The position numbers were made by a program, and so were the translations under genes. The notes under the pieces are model-generated. The model saw only the letters and a list, made by a program, of their open reading frames with translations. It did no database searches and was not told the origin of the DNA. Source: Acidimicrobiales bacterium (GTDB lineage Bacteria; Actinomycetota; Acidimicrobiia; Acidimicrobiales; SZUA-35). Taken from it: a DNA stretch of 64,000 nt. Location of the stretch: contig JANQPB010000012.1 of the NCBI GenBank assembly GCA_028285495.1, positions 62,001 to 126,000 of the forward strand. Direction: 5' to 3'. Positions 24,147-33,614 of this stretch are shown piece by piece. Positions within the stretch are counted from its first letter, which is position 1, and each line of letters begins with the position of its first letter.

Positions 24147-25952
24147 ATGAACGACGACGAACGACGGCGGAGCATCGGCCGACCGGCCGGTGCAACGCCG
24201 GGCAGCGGGGCCGGTTGGCGCCTGCTGATCCAGACCATGGCGACCCGGAAGGCGGGTCTCGCCATCGGCATCGTCGTCGGTCTCGGTTGGGCCGCCGGTC
24301 GCGTCGCCATCCCGCTGCTCGTGCAGCTCGGGATCGACCGTGGCATCGAGAACGCAGCCGAGTCCGACGAGGGCTGGCGAGCCGTGTTGCCGTGGGCCGC
24401 CGCCATCGTCGCCGCCGGCGTCTTCTCCGGCATCGCGCTCGGCCTGCGCCGCTACATCGCGTTCCGCAACGCCAGGGCCATCGAGGCCCGGCTCCGGGAC
24501 CGGCTGTTCGCCCACATCCAACGGCTCCACTTCGCGTTCCACGACGCCCAGACCACCGGCGACCTGATGAGCCGGGCCAACACCGACCTCCAGCAGTTCC
24601 AGAACTTCATCAGCATGGTCCCGATGCTGATCGGCAGCGTGATCACCGTGGTCGCGGTCGCCGTCATCATGCTGGTCATCGAGCCGGTGCTGGCCGCCCT
24701 GGCCCTCGTCGGCCTGCCCCTCGTCTACCTGCTCGGACGGGCGTTCTCGACCCGGCTCTTCCCCACCGTCGCCGAGATCCAGCAGCGCTCGGCCGACCTG
24801 GCGGCCGTGGTCGAGGAGGCGGTCGGCGGGGTCAGGGTGATCAAGGGCTTCGGCGCCGAGCCGCTGCAGGTCGATCGGCTCGGCCAGGCCGCCGATCGGG
24901 TCCACGACGCCGGGTTCCGGGCCCTCGCCATCCGCTCCCGGTTCCTGCCGGCCATGGAGGTCGCCCCCAACCTCGGTCTCATCATCGTGCTGGCCTACGG
25001 GGGCTCGCTCGTCCTCGACGGCCGGCTCACGATCGGCCAGCTCGTCAGCTTCAACGCCTATGTGCTCCTCCTCGTCCAACCGCTGCGAACGCTCGGCATG
25101 GGCGTCACCACCGGGCAGCGCTCGGCGGCCGCGGGGGTCCGGGTGGCCGAGCTGCTCGCCACCGCCCCCGTGATCACACAACCCCGACGGCCGACCGAGC
25201 TGCCGCCCGGCCCGCCCCGCGGCCGCGTCGAGTTCCGAGGCGTCGGGTTCGCCTACGAGGCGGGCCGGCCCGTGCTGGACGGCTTCGACCTCACGATCGA
25301 GCCTGGCGAGTCGGTCGCGCTGGTCGGGCCGACCGGTTCGGGCAAGACGACGGTGGCCAACCTCATCCCCCGGTTCTACGACGTCGACGACGGTGCGGTC
25401 CTGGTCGACGGTGTCGACGTCCGCGACCTGCGGCCCCAGCACCTCCGTCGTCAGGTCGGGCTGGTGTTCGAGGAGACCTTCCTGTTCAGCGCCAGCGTCG
25501 CCGACAACATCGCCTTCGTCGATCCCGAGGCCTCGATGGGTGACATCCGCGTGGCCGCGGCCGCCGCCGGGGCCGACTTCGTCGACGAGCTGCCCCGGGG
25601 CTGGGAGACCGAGGTCGGCCAGCGGGGATATGGCCTGTCCGGTGGGCAGCGTCAGCGGCTGGCCATCGCCAGGGCGATCCTGGCCGACCCCCGGGTCCTG
25701 ATCCTCGACGACGCGACCTCCGCCGTCGACCCGGCCAAGGAGCACGAGATCGCCGACGCCCTCGCCGGCGTGATGGAGCGCCGGACGACGATCGTCATCG
25801 CCCATCGGCCGGCCACCGTCGCCCTGGCCGATCGAGTGATCCTGCTCGACGATGGCCGGGTCGTCGACCAGGGCACCCACGACGAACTGATCGCGACCAA
25901 CGCCACCTACCGCCGGGTGCTGGCGCTCACCCCCGAGGGGATCAGCGGCTGA
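24147..25952 (+). CDS. ABC exporter half-transporter A (degenerate catalytic site)
   Basis: A 601-residue fusion of six membrane helices with an ATPase domain. Walker A is GPTGSGKTT (about 394-402), the signature is LSGGQRQR, Walker B is VLILDDATSAVD, and the switch is VIAHRP. The residue after the Walker B Asp, normally the catalytic Glu, is Asp. Together with gene B (TGATG overlap) it should form a heterodimer in which one ATP site is inactive for hydrolysis. The substrate is unknown; lipids, drugs and peptides are all possible. Confidence 0.92.
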   Translation: MNDDERRRSIGRPAGATPGSGAGWRLLIQTMATRKAGLAIGIVVGLGWAAGRVAIPLLVQLGIDRGIENAAESDEGWRAVLPWAAAIVAAGVFSGIALGLRRYIAFRNARAIEARLRDRLFAHIQRLHFAFHDAQTTGDLMSRANTDLQQFQNFISMVPMLIGSVITVVAVAVIMLVIEPVLAALALVGLPLVYLLGRAFSTRLFPTVAEIQQRSADLAAVVEEAVGGVRVIKGFGAEPLQVDRLGQAADRVHDAGFRALAIRSRFLPAMEVAPNLGLIIVLAYGGSLVLDGRLTIGQLVSFNAYVLLLVQPLRTLGMGVTTGQRSAAAGVRVAELLATAPVITQPRRPTELPPGPPRGRVEFRGVGFAYEAGRPVLDGFDLTIEPGESVALVGPTGSGKTTVANLIPRFYDVDDGAVLVDGVDVRDLRPQHLRRQVGLVFEETFLFSASVADNIAFVDPEASMGDIRVAAAAAGADFVDELPRGWETEVGQRGYGLSGGQRQRLAIARAILADPRVLILDDATSAVDPAKEHEIADALAGVMERRTTIVIAHRPATVALADRVILLDDGRVVDQGTHDELIATNATYRRVLALTPEGISG

Positions 25953-27739
25953 TGGGCTGGCGGATGTCACTCGGCGTCGACGCCGAGGAGCGGGCCGACC
26001 TGCCGGGGACCGGCGAGGTCCTCCGCCGGACCGCCGGCATGCTCCGGCCCTACCGGAACCGCACGATCCTGGCCGCGACGATGCTCGTGTCCTGGACCCT
26101 GCTGACCCTGGCCGGGCCGCTGCTGGTCCGCCGGGCGATCGACCTCGGCCTGCGGGAGGGCGACCGGGGTGAGCTCTGGCGCTCGGTCGTGCTCTACGTC
26201 CTGGCCGCTATCGGTGCCTACGCCACCTACCGACTGTCGATCCGCAACCTGGCCAACGTCGGCGAGGGCTTCCTGCGTGACCTCCGCAACCAGGCGTTCC
26301 GCCGTCTGCAAGCCCAGTCGCTGTCGTTCTACGACCGGATGAACTCCGGCGTCGTCGTCAGCCGGATGACCTCCGACATCGACTCGCTGCAGGACCTGGT
26401 GCAGTTCGGGCTGCTGATGTTCGTGTCGGCCGGGCTGCTGCTGATCCTGTCGACGATCGTGCTCGCCGCCCTCAGCCTGGAGCTGCTCCTGCTGTGCCTG
26501 ATCGTGGCCCCGATCGTCGCCGCCGCCACGGTGAAGTTCCAGCGCGACTCGAACCGGGCCTACCTCGCCGTGCGGGACAGCGTCGGCTCGACCCTGCACA
26601 GCCTGCAGGAGGGCATCTCCGGGGTGCGGATCGTGCAGGCCTTCGCCAGGGAGGAGATCGAGGCCGGCCGATTCGCCGCCACCAACCGCCGCCTCTACGA
26701 GACCCACATGGACTCGGTCAGGGTCGCCGCCTGGTACCTGCCGATCGTCGAGTCCGCCGGTGCCCTGGCCACCGCCATCACCCTCGGCGTCGGCGGTTGG
26801 TGGGTGGCCACCGATCGGCTGACGCTCGGCACGGTCGCCGCCTTCGTGCTCATCCTCCAGAGCCTGCTCGGCCCGGTGCAGCAGCTCAGCCAGTTGCTCA
26901 ACCTCGTCCAGTCGGCCAACGCCTCGCTGGCCAAGGTGTTCGGGCTGATGGACGAGCCGGTCGAGGTGACCGAGGCGCCGGAGCCGGTCGAGCTGAACGG
27001 GTCAGGTCGGATCGAGCTCGACGGGGTCGGGTTCCGCTACGGCGACGGCCCGCCGGTCCTGGCCGGGGTCGACCTCACGGTCGCCGAGGGCGAGCGACTG
27101 GCGCTGGTCGGGCCGACCGGGGCCGGCAAGTCGACCGTGGCCAAGCTGGTGGCCAGGTTCTACGACGTCAGCGATGGCTCGGTGAGCATCGGCGGGACCG
27201 ACGTCCGGTCGGTGTCGCTGACGTCGCTGCGGCGCCAGGTCGTCGTGGTCCCCCAGGAGGGCTACCTCTTCGCCGGGACGGTCCGCGACAACATCCGCCT
27301 GGCCCGACCCGCCGCCTCCGACGACGAGGTGGCCGCCGCCGTCGACCGCATCGGGGCAACCGGCATCTTCGACGGCCTGGCCGACGGGCTCGACACCGAG
27401 GTCCAGGAGCGGGGGAGCCGGCTCTCGGCGGGGGAGCGCCAGATCGTCTCGCTGGCCCGAGCGGCCCTGGTCGACCCGGCGGTGCTGATCCTGGACGAGG
27501 CCACCTCCAGCGTGGATCCCGGCACCGAGAGCCTGGTCGAGGGGGCGATGGACAGCCTGATGCGGGCCAGGACCGTGATCGTGATCGCCCATCGCCTGTC
27601 GACCGCAGCCCGCTGCGACCGGGTCGGCGTCGTGCTCGACGGCCGGCTGGTCGAGCTCGGGTCCCACGACGATCTGATCGCCGCCGGCGGCCACTACGCC
27701 GAGCTGTTCGACGCCTGGTCCCGCGCCGCACCGGCCTGA
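25952..27739 (+). CDS. ABC exporter half-transporter B (consensus Walker B, altered signature)
   Basis: A 595-residue half-transporter with six membrane helices and an ATPase domain. Walker A is GPTGAGKST (about 387-395), Walker B VLILDEATSSVD with the catalytic Glu, and the switch His IAHRLST. The signature is LSAGERQ instead of LSGGQ. In a heterodimer each ATP site uses Walker motifs of one chain and the signature of the other. The altered signature therefore pairs with the Asp-type Walker B of gene A, leaving one good and one degenerate site. Confidence 0.92.
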   Translation: MGWRMSLGVDAEERADLPGTGEVLRRTAGMLRPYRNRTILAATMLVSWTLLTLAGPLLVRRAIDLGLREGDRGELWRSVVLYVLAAIGAYATYRLSIRNLANVGEGFLRDLRNQAFRRLQAQSLSFYDRMNSGVVVSRMTSDIDSLQDLVQFGLLMFVSAGLLLILSTIVLAALSLELLLLCLIVAPIVAAATVKFQRDSNRAYLAVRDSVGSTLHSLQEGISGVRIVQAFAREEIEAGRFAATNRRLYETHMDSVRVAAWYLPIVESAGALATAITLGVGGWWVATDRLTLGTVAAFVLILQSLLGPVQQLSQLLNLVQSANASLAKVFGLMDEPVEVTEAPEPVELNGSGRIELDGVGFRYGDGPPVLAGVDLTVAEGERLALVGPTGAGKSTVAKLVARFYDVSDGSVSIGGTDVRSVSLTSLRRQVVVVPQEGYLFAGTVRDNIRLARPAASDDEVAAAVDRIGATGIFDGLADGLDTEVQERGSRLSAGERQIVSLARAALVDPAVLILDEATSSVDPGTESLVEGAMDSLMRARTVIVIAHRLSTAARCDRVGVVLDGRLVELGSHDDLIAAGGHYAELFDAWSRAAPA

Positions 27740-27865
27740 GTCCTGGGCCGGCGACGTGGCCGCGGGTGGAGTCGACGGCCGGCTCCCGTCCGGCTCGGCC
27801 AGGCGGAAGCCGTCCGTAGTAGCGTGCCTCCCGGCGGGCCGCCGTGGTCCGTGGAGGTGCATGGG

Positions 27866-28729
27866 ATGAAGACCAGTCAGTCGCTGCTCGGCGGTGCGGC
27901 CGCCCTCGTCGTCGGTCTGCTCATCGGCCTGGCCGGCAGCCACCTCGGCCAGACGGTGGGCGGGATCGGGCTGTTCCTGCTGCTCGTGATCGTGGCCTAC
28001 GCCGTCCAGTGGGCGGTGTACGTGCCGTCGTACCTCAACCGGACCGAGCACTTCTTCGACCTCACCGGCTCGCTGACCTACCAGGGGGTCGCCGTGCTCG
28101 GCTTCGTCCTCGCCTCCGAGCGCGACGCCCGCACGGCCATCCTGACCCTCATGATCCTGGTCTGGGCGATGCGGCTCGGCTACTTCCTGTTCCAGCGGGT
28201 CAGGGCCGCGGGCCGCGACAGCCGGTTCGACACGATGAAGCACGACTGGGCCCAGTTCCTGATGACCTGGACGATCCAGGGCCTGTGGATCACGTTCACC
28301 GCCGGGGCGGCGCTGGCCGCCATCACCACCGAGGAGCGCTCGTCGCTCGGCGTGATCGGGGTCATCGGCATCGTCGTGTGGGCGATCGGCTTCGCCACCG
28401 AGGTGATCGCCGACCGGCAGAAGTCGGCGTTCCGGGCCGACCCGGCCAACCAGGGCCGCTACATCACCACCGGGCTGTGGTCCCGCTCCCGCCACCCCAA
28501 CTACGTCGGCGAGGTGATCATCTGGCTCGGCGTTGCGATCCTGGCGCTGCCGGTGCTGCGGGGCTGGCAGTACGTGACGCTGATCTCGCCGATCTTCGTC
28601 TACCTGCTGCTGACCCGGATCAGCGGGCTGCCGATGCTGGAGCGGTCGGCCGACAAGCGCTGGGGCGGCGAGCCCGAGTACGAGGCCTACAAGGAGGCGA
28701 CGCCGGCCTTCTTCCCCCGGCTCTTCTAG
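27866..28729 (+). CDS. DUF1295 / steroid 5-alpha-reductase-like membrane protein
   Basis: A 287-residue protein with about six or seven membrane helices. The C-terminal region has the DUF1295 pattern: LWSRSRHPNYVGEVIIWLG, then SGLPMLERSADKRWGG and EYEAYK. The superfamily includes 3-oxo-steroid reductases and isoprenylcysteine methyltransferases that bind a nucleotide cofactor at this end. The substrate is unknown. ATG 27866 follows GGAGG. Confidence 0.85.
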   Translation: MKTSQSLLGGAAALVVGLLIGLAGSHLGQTVGGIGLFLLLVIVAYAVQWAVYVPSYLNRTEHFFDLTGSLTYQGVAVLGFVLASERDARTAILTLMILVWAMRLGYFLFQRVRAAGRDSRFDTMKHDWAQFLMTWTIQGLWITFTAGAALAAITTEERSSLGVIGVIGIVVWAIGFATEVIADRQKSAFRADPANQGRYITTGLWSRSRHPNYVGEVIIWLGVAILALPVLRGWQYVTLISPIFVYLLLTRISGLPMLERSADKRWGGEPEYEAYKEATPAFFPRLF

Positions 28730-28862
28730 CGCCGGCCCCCGGGCCCGGCGGGCGACCGGCGGGGCCTCGGTCCACGCCCGGCCGCGCTGGCCGCGCCTCC
28801 GGCGAGAGACCGCCACCATCGCGACCGGAGCGATGCCGGGGTCGGGCCCCGACCGGCGGTGG

Positions 28863-29585
28863 CTACAGCAGCCGGGCCAGCTCGGCGAAGTCGGCGGCCA
28901 CGACGTCCCACGGGCCGTCGGCCTCCAGGTCCTTCGACTGGTCGGGCCCGTACTCGGTCGGGCGGGCCACGAACGCGGTGGCGAAGCCGAGGGCCCGGGC
29001 GGCGCGGAGGTCGTCGTTGTGGGCCGCCACCAGCATGCACTGCTCGGGCCGGAGACCGATGGCCGCGGCCGAGCGCAGGTAGGCCTCGGGCAGCGGCTTG
29101 TAGGCCTGCGCGACCTCGGCGCCGAGGAGGTGGTGCCACGGCAGCCCGGCGTTGGCGGCCATGTTGCCGGCCAGCTCGATGTTGGCGTTCGACAGCGTGG
29201 CCAGGGTGTAGCGGGAGGCCAGGTCCTCCAGGGCCGGCACCACCTCGGGCCACGGGCGCAACCGGTGCCACGCACGGGTGAAGTCGACCCGGTCGGCCTC
29301 GGACAGCTCGATCCCGAACCGGTCGACGAGCACGTCGAGGCTCTCGCGGTGCAGCTCGTCGAGCGGCTTCCACGGGATCTCGCCGGAGCGAACCCGCTCC
29401 ATCGACGGCTGGTAGAGGCCGCGCCAGGCGTCGGCCAGGGCCACCCAGTCTGCGTCGATCCCGAGCCGGCGTCCGAGCGACCGACCCTCCTCGATGATCG
29501 ACGAGCGCCAGTCGACGACCGTGCCGAACACGTCGAAGCACAGGGCCTCGATCGGTGTCGGATCGCGTCCGTCCGGACCGGTCAC
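28863..29585 (-). CDS. Haloacid dehalogenase type II-like hydrolase
   Basis: A 240-residue HAD hydrolase. Motif I is FDVFGTVVDWR with the nucleophile Asp, motif II TLSNAN, motif III Lys in AYKPLPEAY, motif IV VAAHNDDLRAA. FGTVVDWR and the hydrophobic cap are typical of L-2-haloacid dehalogenase type proteins, though many members have other substrates. GTG 29585 overlaps the stop of the MFS gene upstream, so the two are one transcript. Confidence 0.85.
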   Translation of the reverse strand: MTGPDGRDPTPIEALCFDVFGTVVDWRSSIIEEGRSLGRRLGIDADWVALADAWRGLYQPSMERVRSGEIPWKPLDELHRESLDVLVDRFGIELSEADRVDFTRAWHRLRPWPEVVPALEDLASRYTLATLSNANIELAGNMAANAGLPWHHLLGAEVAQAYKPLPEAYLRSAAAIGLRPEQCMLVAAHNDDLRAARALGFATAFVARPTEYGPDQSKDLEADGPWDVVAADFAELARLL

Positions 29586-31045
29586 GATCGACCACCGCCG
29601 CGACGACCACCGGTCGGGCCGGCGGCCGCAGCCTCGGCCCGGTCGCGGCTCGAGCCGGCTGGGAAGGTGAGCACGATCAGCACCGCCGAGGCCAGGTAGC
29701 AGCCGCCGACCCACAGCCAGGCGAAGCGGAACCCGGTGAGGGGGGTGCGATCGCCGCCGACGGTGAGCAGGGTGATGACCACCGAGACCCCGAGGGCGAA
29801 GGCGCACTGCTGGACCGTGCGGATCGTGGCGTTGGCCACGCCGAACCGGGCCGGGGCGACGTCGGCCAGTCCGGCGCTCGACCAGCTGGAGATGCTGAGG
29901 CCGATCCCGACCCCGACGATCAGGCTGAGGGGCACGAACCGGGTGAAGACCGCCGGTTCGTCGTCGAGCGCCAGCAGGTAGCCGATGTTGGCCAGCCCGC
30001 ACAGGGCCGAGCCGACGCCGAGGATCCAGCGATGACCGATCCGGTCGGCGAGCGAGCCGGCGATCGGCGAGCCGACGGCGGCCAGGACGGGTGAGAACAC
30101 GAGGGCGAGACCGGTGGTCGTGATCGACTGGTCCCACAGGTCCTGGAGCAGCAGCGAGTTGACGAGGAAGCCGGACGTGAACGCGAGCGAATAGACGGCG
30201 ACGCCGGCCGAGGTGCTCGAGAAGGAGCGGATGGCGAACAGGTCGAGGTCGAGCAGCGGCTCGGGGTGGCGGGCCGAGCGCCAGATCAGGACCGGGAGCA
30301 GGGCCAGGCCGACGACGACGAGCGCGATCGAGCGGGGGTCGGCCAGGCCCCAGGCCTCGCTCTGGACGACGCCGAACATGATGAGGGCGACGGCCACCGT
30401 GCCGAGCGGGGCGCCGAGCAGGTCGATGCGGCCGCTGGCCGCTGGATCCTTCGACTCGCGCAGCAGGCGGGGGGCGAGCAGCAGGATGGCCAGGCAGGCC
30501 GGCACGTTGATGAGGAAGATCGAGCGCCAGCCGAAGGCGTCGATGAGAATCGAGCCGAGGGCCGGCCCGGCCACGCCGCCGAGGGCCGCCGTGGCCCCGG
30601 CGATCCCGATGACCATCCCCCGGCGGTCGAACGGGAACTCCGGGAGGACGACGGCGATCGCCGTGGCCGAGATGATCGAGCCGCCGACCGCCTGCACGAC
30701 CCGGGCCGCGATCAGCCAGCCGACGCCGGGGGCGAGCCCGCAGGCCAACGACCCGACGAGGAAGATGGCAACACCGGGGACGAACATCCGCTTGCGGCCG
30801 AGGCTGTCGGCCAGCCGGCCGGCGGGCAACAGCCCGGTGGCGACCACGATGTTGTAGGCCGAGATGATCCAGCTCAGCGTCGAGCGGGAGGAGCCGAGGT
30901 CGTCCTCGATCGACGGGAAGGCCACGTTGACGGCCGAGACGTCGACGACGACGAGGAAGAAGACCAGCGTCGTGATCGTCAGCGCCAGCCAGGCCGAGCG
31001 CAGGATCGCCTCGCCCGACCCGCTCGCCGGTGCACCCATGTTCAC
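29582..31045 (-). CDS. MFS drug:H+ antiporter (DHA2-type)
   Basis: A 487-residue major facilitator with about 14 helices. Motif A is LADSLGRKRM between helices 2 and 3, and motif C-like GGVAGPALGSILID is in helix 5, both typical of drug exporters. The Arg/Gly-rich C-terminal tail overlaps the start of the dehalogenase-like gene. ATG 31045 is used; ATG 31039 is equally possible. Confidence 0.88.
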   Translation of the reverse strand: MNMGAPASGSGEAILRSAWLALTITTLVFFLVVVDVSAVNVAFPSIEDDLGSSRSTLSWIISAYNIVVATGLLPAGRLADSLGRKRMFVPGVAIFLVGSLACGLAPGVGWLIAARVVQAVGGSIISATAIAVVLPEFPFDRRGMVIGIAGATAALGGVAGPALGSILIDAFGWRSIFLINVPACLAILLLAPRLLRESKDPAASGRIDLLGAPLGTVAVALIMFGVVQSEAWGLADPRSIALVVVGLALLPVLIWRSARHPEPLLDLDLFAIRSFSSTSAGVAVYSLAFTSGFLVNSLLLQDLWDQSITTTGLALVFSPVLAAVGSPIAGSLADRIGHRWILGVGSALCGLANIGYLLALDDEPAVFTRFVPLSLIVGVGIGLSISSWSSAGLADVAPARFGVANATIRTVQQCAFALGVSVVITLLTVGGDRTPLTGFRFAWLWVGGCYLASAVLIVLTFPAGSSRDRAEAAAAGPTGGRRGGGRS

Positions 31046-31227
31046 CGCAACACCCTAGCCGGAGCCGTTTTTGTCGCTGCCGGCGTCGGTCCGAGGCCTG
31101 ACGATGCGGGGTTTCGGATCATCATGGATATATGAACGCCGGTGACGGAATGGTGTCGTGGCCGCCGCGCGGGTTGTCGACCAGGTAGATTCGCTTCGGT
31201 TCACCTGCAATTGAGGAGAGATTCACC
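31046..31227. promoter_or_regulatory. Divergent leader before the BMP transporter operon
   Basis: These 182 bp are less GC-rich than their surroundings and separate the MFS gene (leftward) from the binding-lipoprotein gene (rightward). The last 15 bp include a clear GAGGAG ribosome site. I could not assign promoter boxes with confidence; TAGATT at about 31186 is the best -10 candidate but lacks a good -35. Confidence 0.35.
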
Positions 31228-32400
31228 ATGCGAACGAAGTGGTTGCGGCTGCTGGCCCTGTTGGCGGCCCTCAGCCTCGTGGCTGCGGCCTGCGGCTCCG
31301 ATGATGACGACACCGAGGCCGGCTCGAGCGATGACACCGCGGAGTCGACCGACGACGCGGCGGAAGACGACGCCATGGAAGAGGACGACGCCATGGAGGA
31401 GGACGACGCCATGGAAGAGGACGACGCCATGGAGGAGGACGACGCCATGGCCGACGGCGACGTCCCCTGTGAGGAGGACGACGTGCTGTGTGTCGGTCTG
31501 GTGACCGACGTCGGCACGATCGACGACAAGAGCTTCAACCAGTCCGCCTGGGAGGGCGTGCAGCAGCTCGGTGACGCCGGCGCCCACGTCGACTTCATCG
31601 AGACCCAGGACTCGGTCGACTACGGCACCAACATCGGCACCTTCGTCGACCAGAACTACGACGTCATCGTGACCGTCGGGTTCGCGCTCGGCGAGGCCAC
31701 CCTCGAGGCCGCGACGGCCAACCCCGACACCTACTTCGTCGGCGTCGACCAGTTCCAGGGCGAGGCCGTCGACAACGTCGCCGGTCTGATCTTCCCCGAG
31801 GACCAGGCCGGCTTCCTCGCCGGTGCGCTGGCCGGGCTGATCACCGAGACCGGCACCGTCGCCCAGGTCCTCGGTACCGACCTCGTGCCGCCCGTCGTCG
31901 CCTTCAAGGAAGGCTTCGACGGCGGGGTGGCCTACACCAACCCCGACGCCACCATCATCGCCACCTACCACCCCGGTGGTCTCGACGTGGCCTTCACCGA
32001 CCCGACCTGGGGCGCCGACACGGCCCGCCAGGCCCTCGACAACGGGGCCGATGTGGTCTTCGCGGCCGGCGGGCAGACGGGCAACGGCGGCCTGGCCGAG
32101 GTGGCCAAGGAGGGTGGCGAGGCCTTCTGCATCGGTGTCGACACCGACCAGTGGGAGACCGTGCCCGAGGCCCAGCCGTGTCTGGTGACCAGCGCCATGA
32201 AGCTGATCACCCCCGGCGTCGTCGACATCGTCAACGCCTGGCAGGCCGGTGACGCCCCCAGCGGGAACTTCATCGGCGACGTCGGTCTGGCCAGCTACCA
32301 CGACTTCGCCAGCGTCATCCCACAGGACATCCAGGACCAGATCGAGGAGCTGACCCCGATGGTCCTGTCCGGCGAGGTGTCGACCGGCTACACGCCGTGA
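31228..32400 (+). CDS. BMP-family (nucleoside-type) substrate-binding lipoprotein
   Basis: A 390-residue protein. The signal ends in LSLVAAACG with lipidated Cys22. A very acidic linker with (DDAMEE) repeats spans about residues 23-80. The BMP domain starts at CVGLVTDVGTIDDKSFNQSAW; the DDKSFNQ motif is diagnostic of the family, which binds purine nucleosides. It is first in an operon with two permeases and a double ATPase and would capture substrate outside the membrane. The purine-related enzymes downstream support a nucleoside or methylthioadenosine ligand (inference). Confidence 0.93.
   Translation: MRTKWLRLLALLAALSLVAAACGSDDDDTEAGSSDDTAESTDDAAEDDAMEEDDAMEEDDAMEEDDAMEEDDAMADGDVPCEEDDVLCVGLVTDVGTIDDKSFNQSAWEGVQQLGDAGAHVDFIETQDSVDYGTNIGTFVDQNYDVIVTVGFALGEATLEAATANPDTYFVGVDQFQGEAVDNVAGLIFPEDQAGFLAGALAGLITETGTVAQVLGTDLVPPVVAFKEGFDGGVAYTNPDATIIATYHPGGLDVAFTDPTWGADTARQALDNGADVVFAAGGQTGNGGLAEVAKEGGEAFCIGVDTDQWETVPEAQPCLVTSAMKLITPGVVDIVNAWQAGDAPSGNFIGDVGLASYHDFASVIPQDIQDQIEELTPMVLSGEVSTGYTP
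31366..31449 (+). repeat. 18-bp tandem repeats coding for DDAMEE
   Basis: Four 18-bp units plus a partial fifth encode (DDAMEE)4-DDAM in the linker between the lipid anchor and the binding domain. Units differ only by GAA/GAG changes. The unit length keeps frame, so copy number could vary without disrupting the protein. Confidence 0.9.
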
Positions 32401-32444
32401 TCGTCGGCCGGCCCTGACGGACTGGCGACACCACACGCTTTTGG

Positions 32445-32481
32445 GAATCCGGTGCCCGCACTATGGTCGGGCACCGGATTC
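32445..32481 (+). terminator. Perfect 14-bp inverted repeat between binding protein and permease genes
   Basis: The arms GAATCCGGTGCCCG and CGGGCACCGGATTC are exact complements around a 9-nt loop. It lies 45 bp after the BMP gene stop and 60 bp before the first permease. No T-run follows, so it is more likely an mRNA-stabilising or attenuating hairpin that gives more binding protein than permease than a full stop. Confidence 0.55.
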
Positions 32482-32540
32482 TCACGTTCGGACGCGAGTA
32501 GGACCGACGAGAACGTCATCGACGAGAAGGAGCGGGTTGC

Positions 32541-33614
32541 GTGGAGAGGCTTGCCTGGCGCCAGGTGCTGCTGCCGGTGCTCGCCGTCGTGCTCGGGTTG
32601 GTCAGCGGCGGACTGCTGATCTTCGTCTCCGGTGACAATCCGCTCACGGCGTACGGCGGCATGCTCGAGGGCGCGTTCGGTGACACCGATGCCGTCGGCC
32701 GGACGCTGGAGAAGGCGACCCCGCTGGTCATGGGTGGCCTGGCCGTCGCCTTCGCCTTCAAGGCCGGCCTGTTCAACATCGGCGGCCAGGGCCAGCTGCT
32801 CCTCGGCGCGTCGTTCTCGGCCTGGGTCGGCTTCCGGTTCGGCCTGCCGGCCCCGATCCACATCCCGCTGGCCCTCCTCGTCGGCGGCATCGTCGCCTCC
32901 GGCCTCGGCGCCCTGGCCGGTCTGCTGAAAGCCACCCGGGGGACGCACGAGGTGATCAGCACGATCATGCTCAACTTCGTCGCCGCCAACCTGACCGACT
33001 GGCTGGTCAGCCGCGACGGGCCCTGGAACGATCCGGACGGCGGGGCCCTGGCCCGCAGCCCCCTGATCCAGGACTCGGCCGTCCTGCCGAAGGTCGGAGG
33101 ACTGCCGACCGGCTTCCTGGTCGCCGTGGCCGCCGCGGTCGTGATCTGGTGGCTGGTCAGCCGGTCGACGCTCGGCTTCGAGGTGCTGACCGTCGGCGCC
33201 AACCCGAAGGCCGCCACCTACGCCGGCATCAGCGTCACCCGCATCACCGTGCTGGCGATGGGCATCAGCGCCTTCCTGGCCGGCCTCGGCGGCGCCATCC
33301 AGACCCTGGGCGTCAACGAGCGCTTCGAGCCGGGGTTCAACACCGGCCTCGGCTTCGACGGCATCACGATCGCTCTGCTGGCCAGGACCAACGCCCTTGC
33401 GGTGATCCCGGCTGCCGTCCTCATCGGGGCCATGGACGCCGGGTCGACGCTGATGCAGGCCCGGACCGACGTGGCGCCGGAGATCATCAGCGTGATCCAG
33501 GCCTTCGTCCTGTTCTTCGTGGCCGCACCTTCGGTGGTCCGCTGGATCGTCCGTCTCCGAACCGGTGACGACGACCGGGCCATCGACCTCGGCGCCGGAT
33601 GGGGGGCCGCCTGA
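32541..33614 (+). CDS. Nucleoside-type ABC importer permease 1
   Basis: A 357-residue membrane protein of the BPD_transp_2 family, with about nine or ten helices. FNIGGQGQLLLGA and the TRGTHEVISTIMLNFVA loop are characteristic of BMP-linked nucleoside permeases. GTG 32541 follows GAAGGAG. Its stop overlaps the ATG of the second permease (TGATG). Confidence 0.92.
   Translation: MERLAWRQVLLPVLAVVLGLVSGGLLIFVSGDNPLTAYGGMLEGAFGDTDAVGRTLEKATPLVMGGLAVAFAFKAGLFNIGGQGQLLLGASFSAWVGFRFGLPAPIHIPLALLVGGIVASGLGALAGLLKATRGTHEVISTIMLNFVAANLTDWLVSRDGPWNDPDGGALARSPLIQDSAVLPKVGGLPTGFLVAVAAAVVIWWLVSRSTLGFEVLTVGANPKAATYAGISVTRITVLAMGISAFLAGLGGAIQTLGVNERFEPGFNTGLGFDGITIALLARTNALAVIPAAVLIGAMDAGSTLMQARTDVAPEIISVIQAFVLFFVAAPSVVRWIVRLRTGDDDRAIDLGAGWGAA

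Noticed and set aside
23875..24150. 91-codon ORF ending in ATGA on the first ABC exporter gene
   Set aside because: The translation is Pro/Arg-rich, begins inside another gene and has no ribosome site. The overlap looks accidental.
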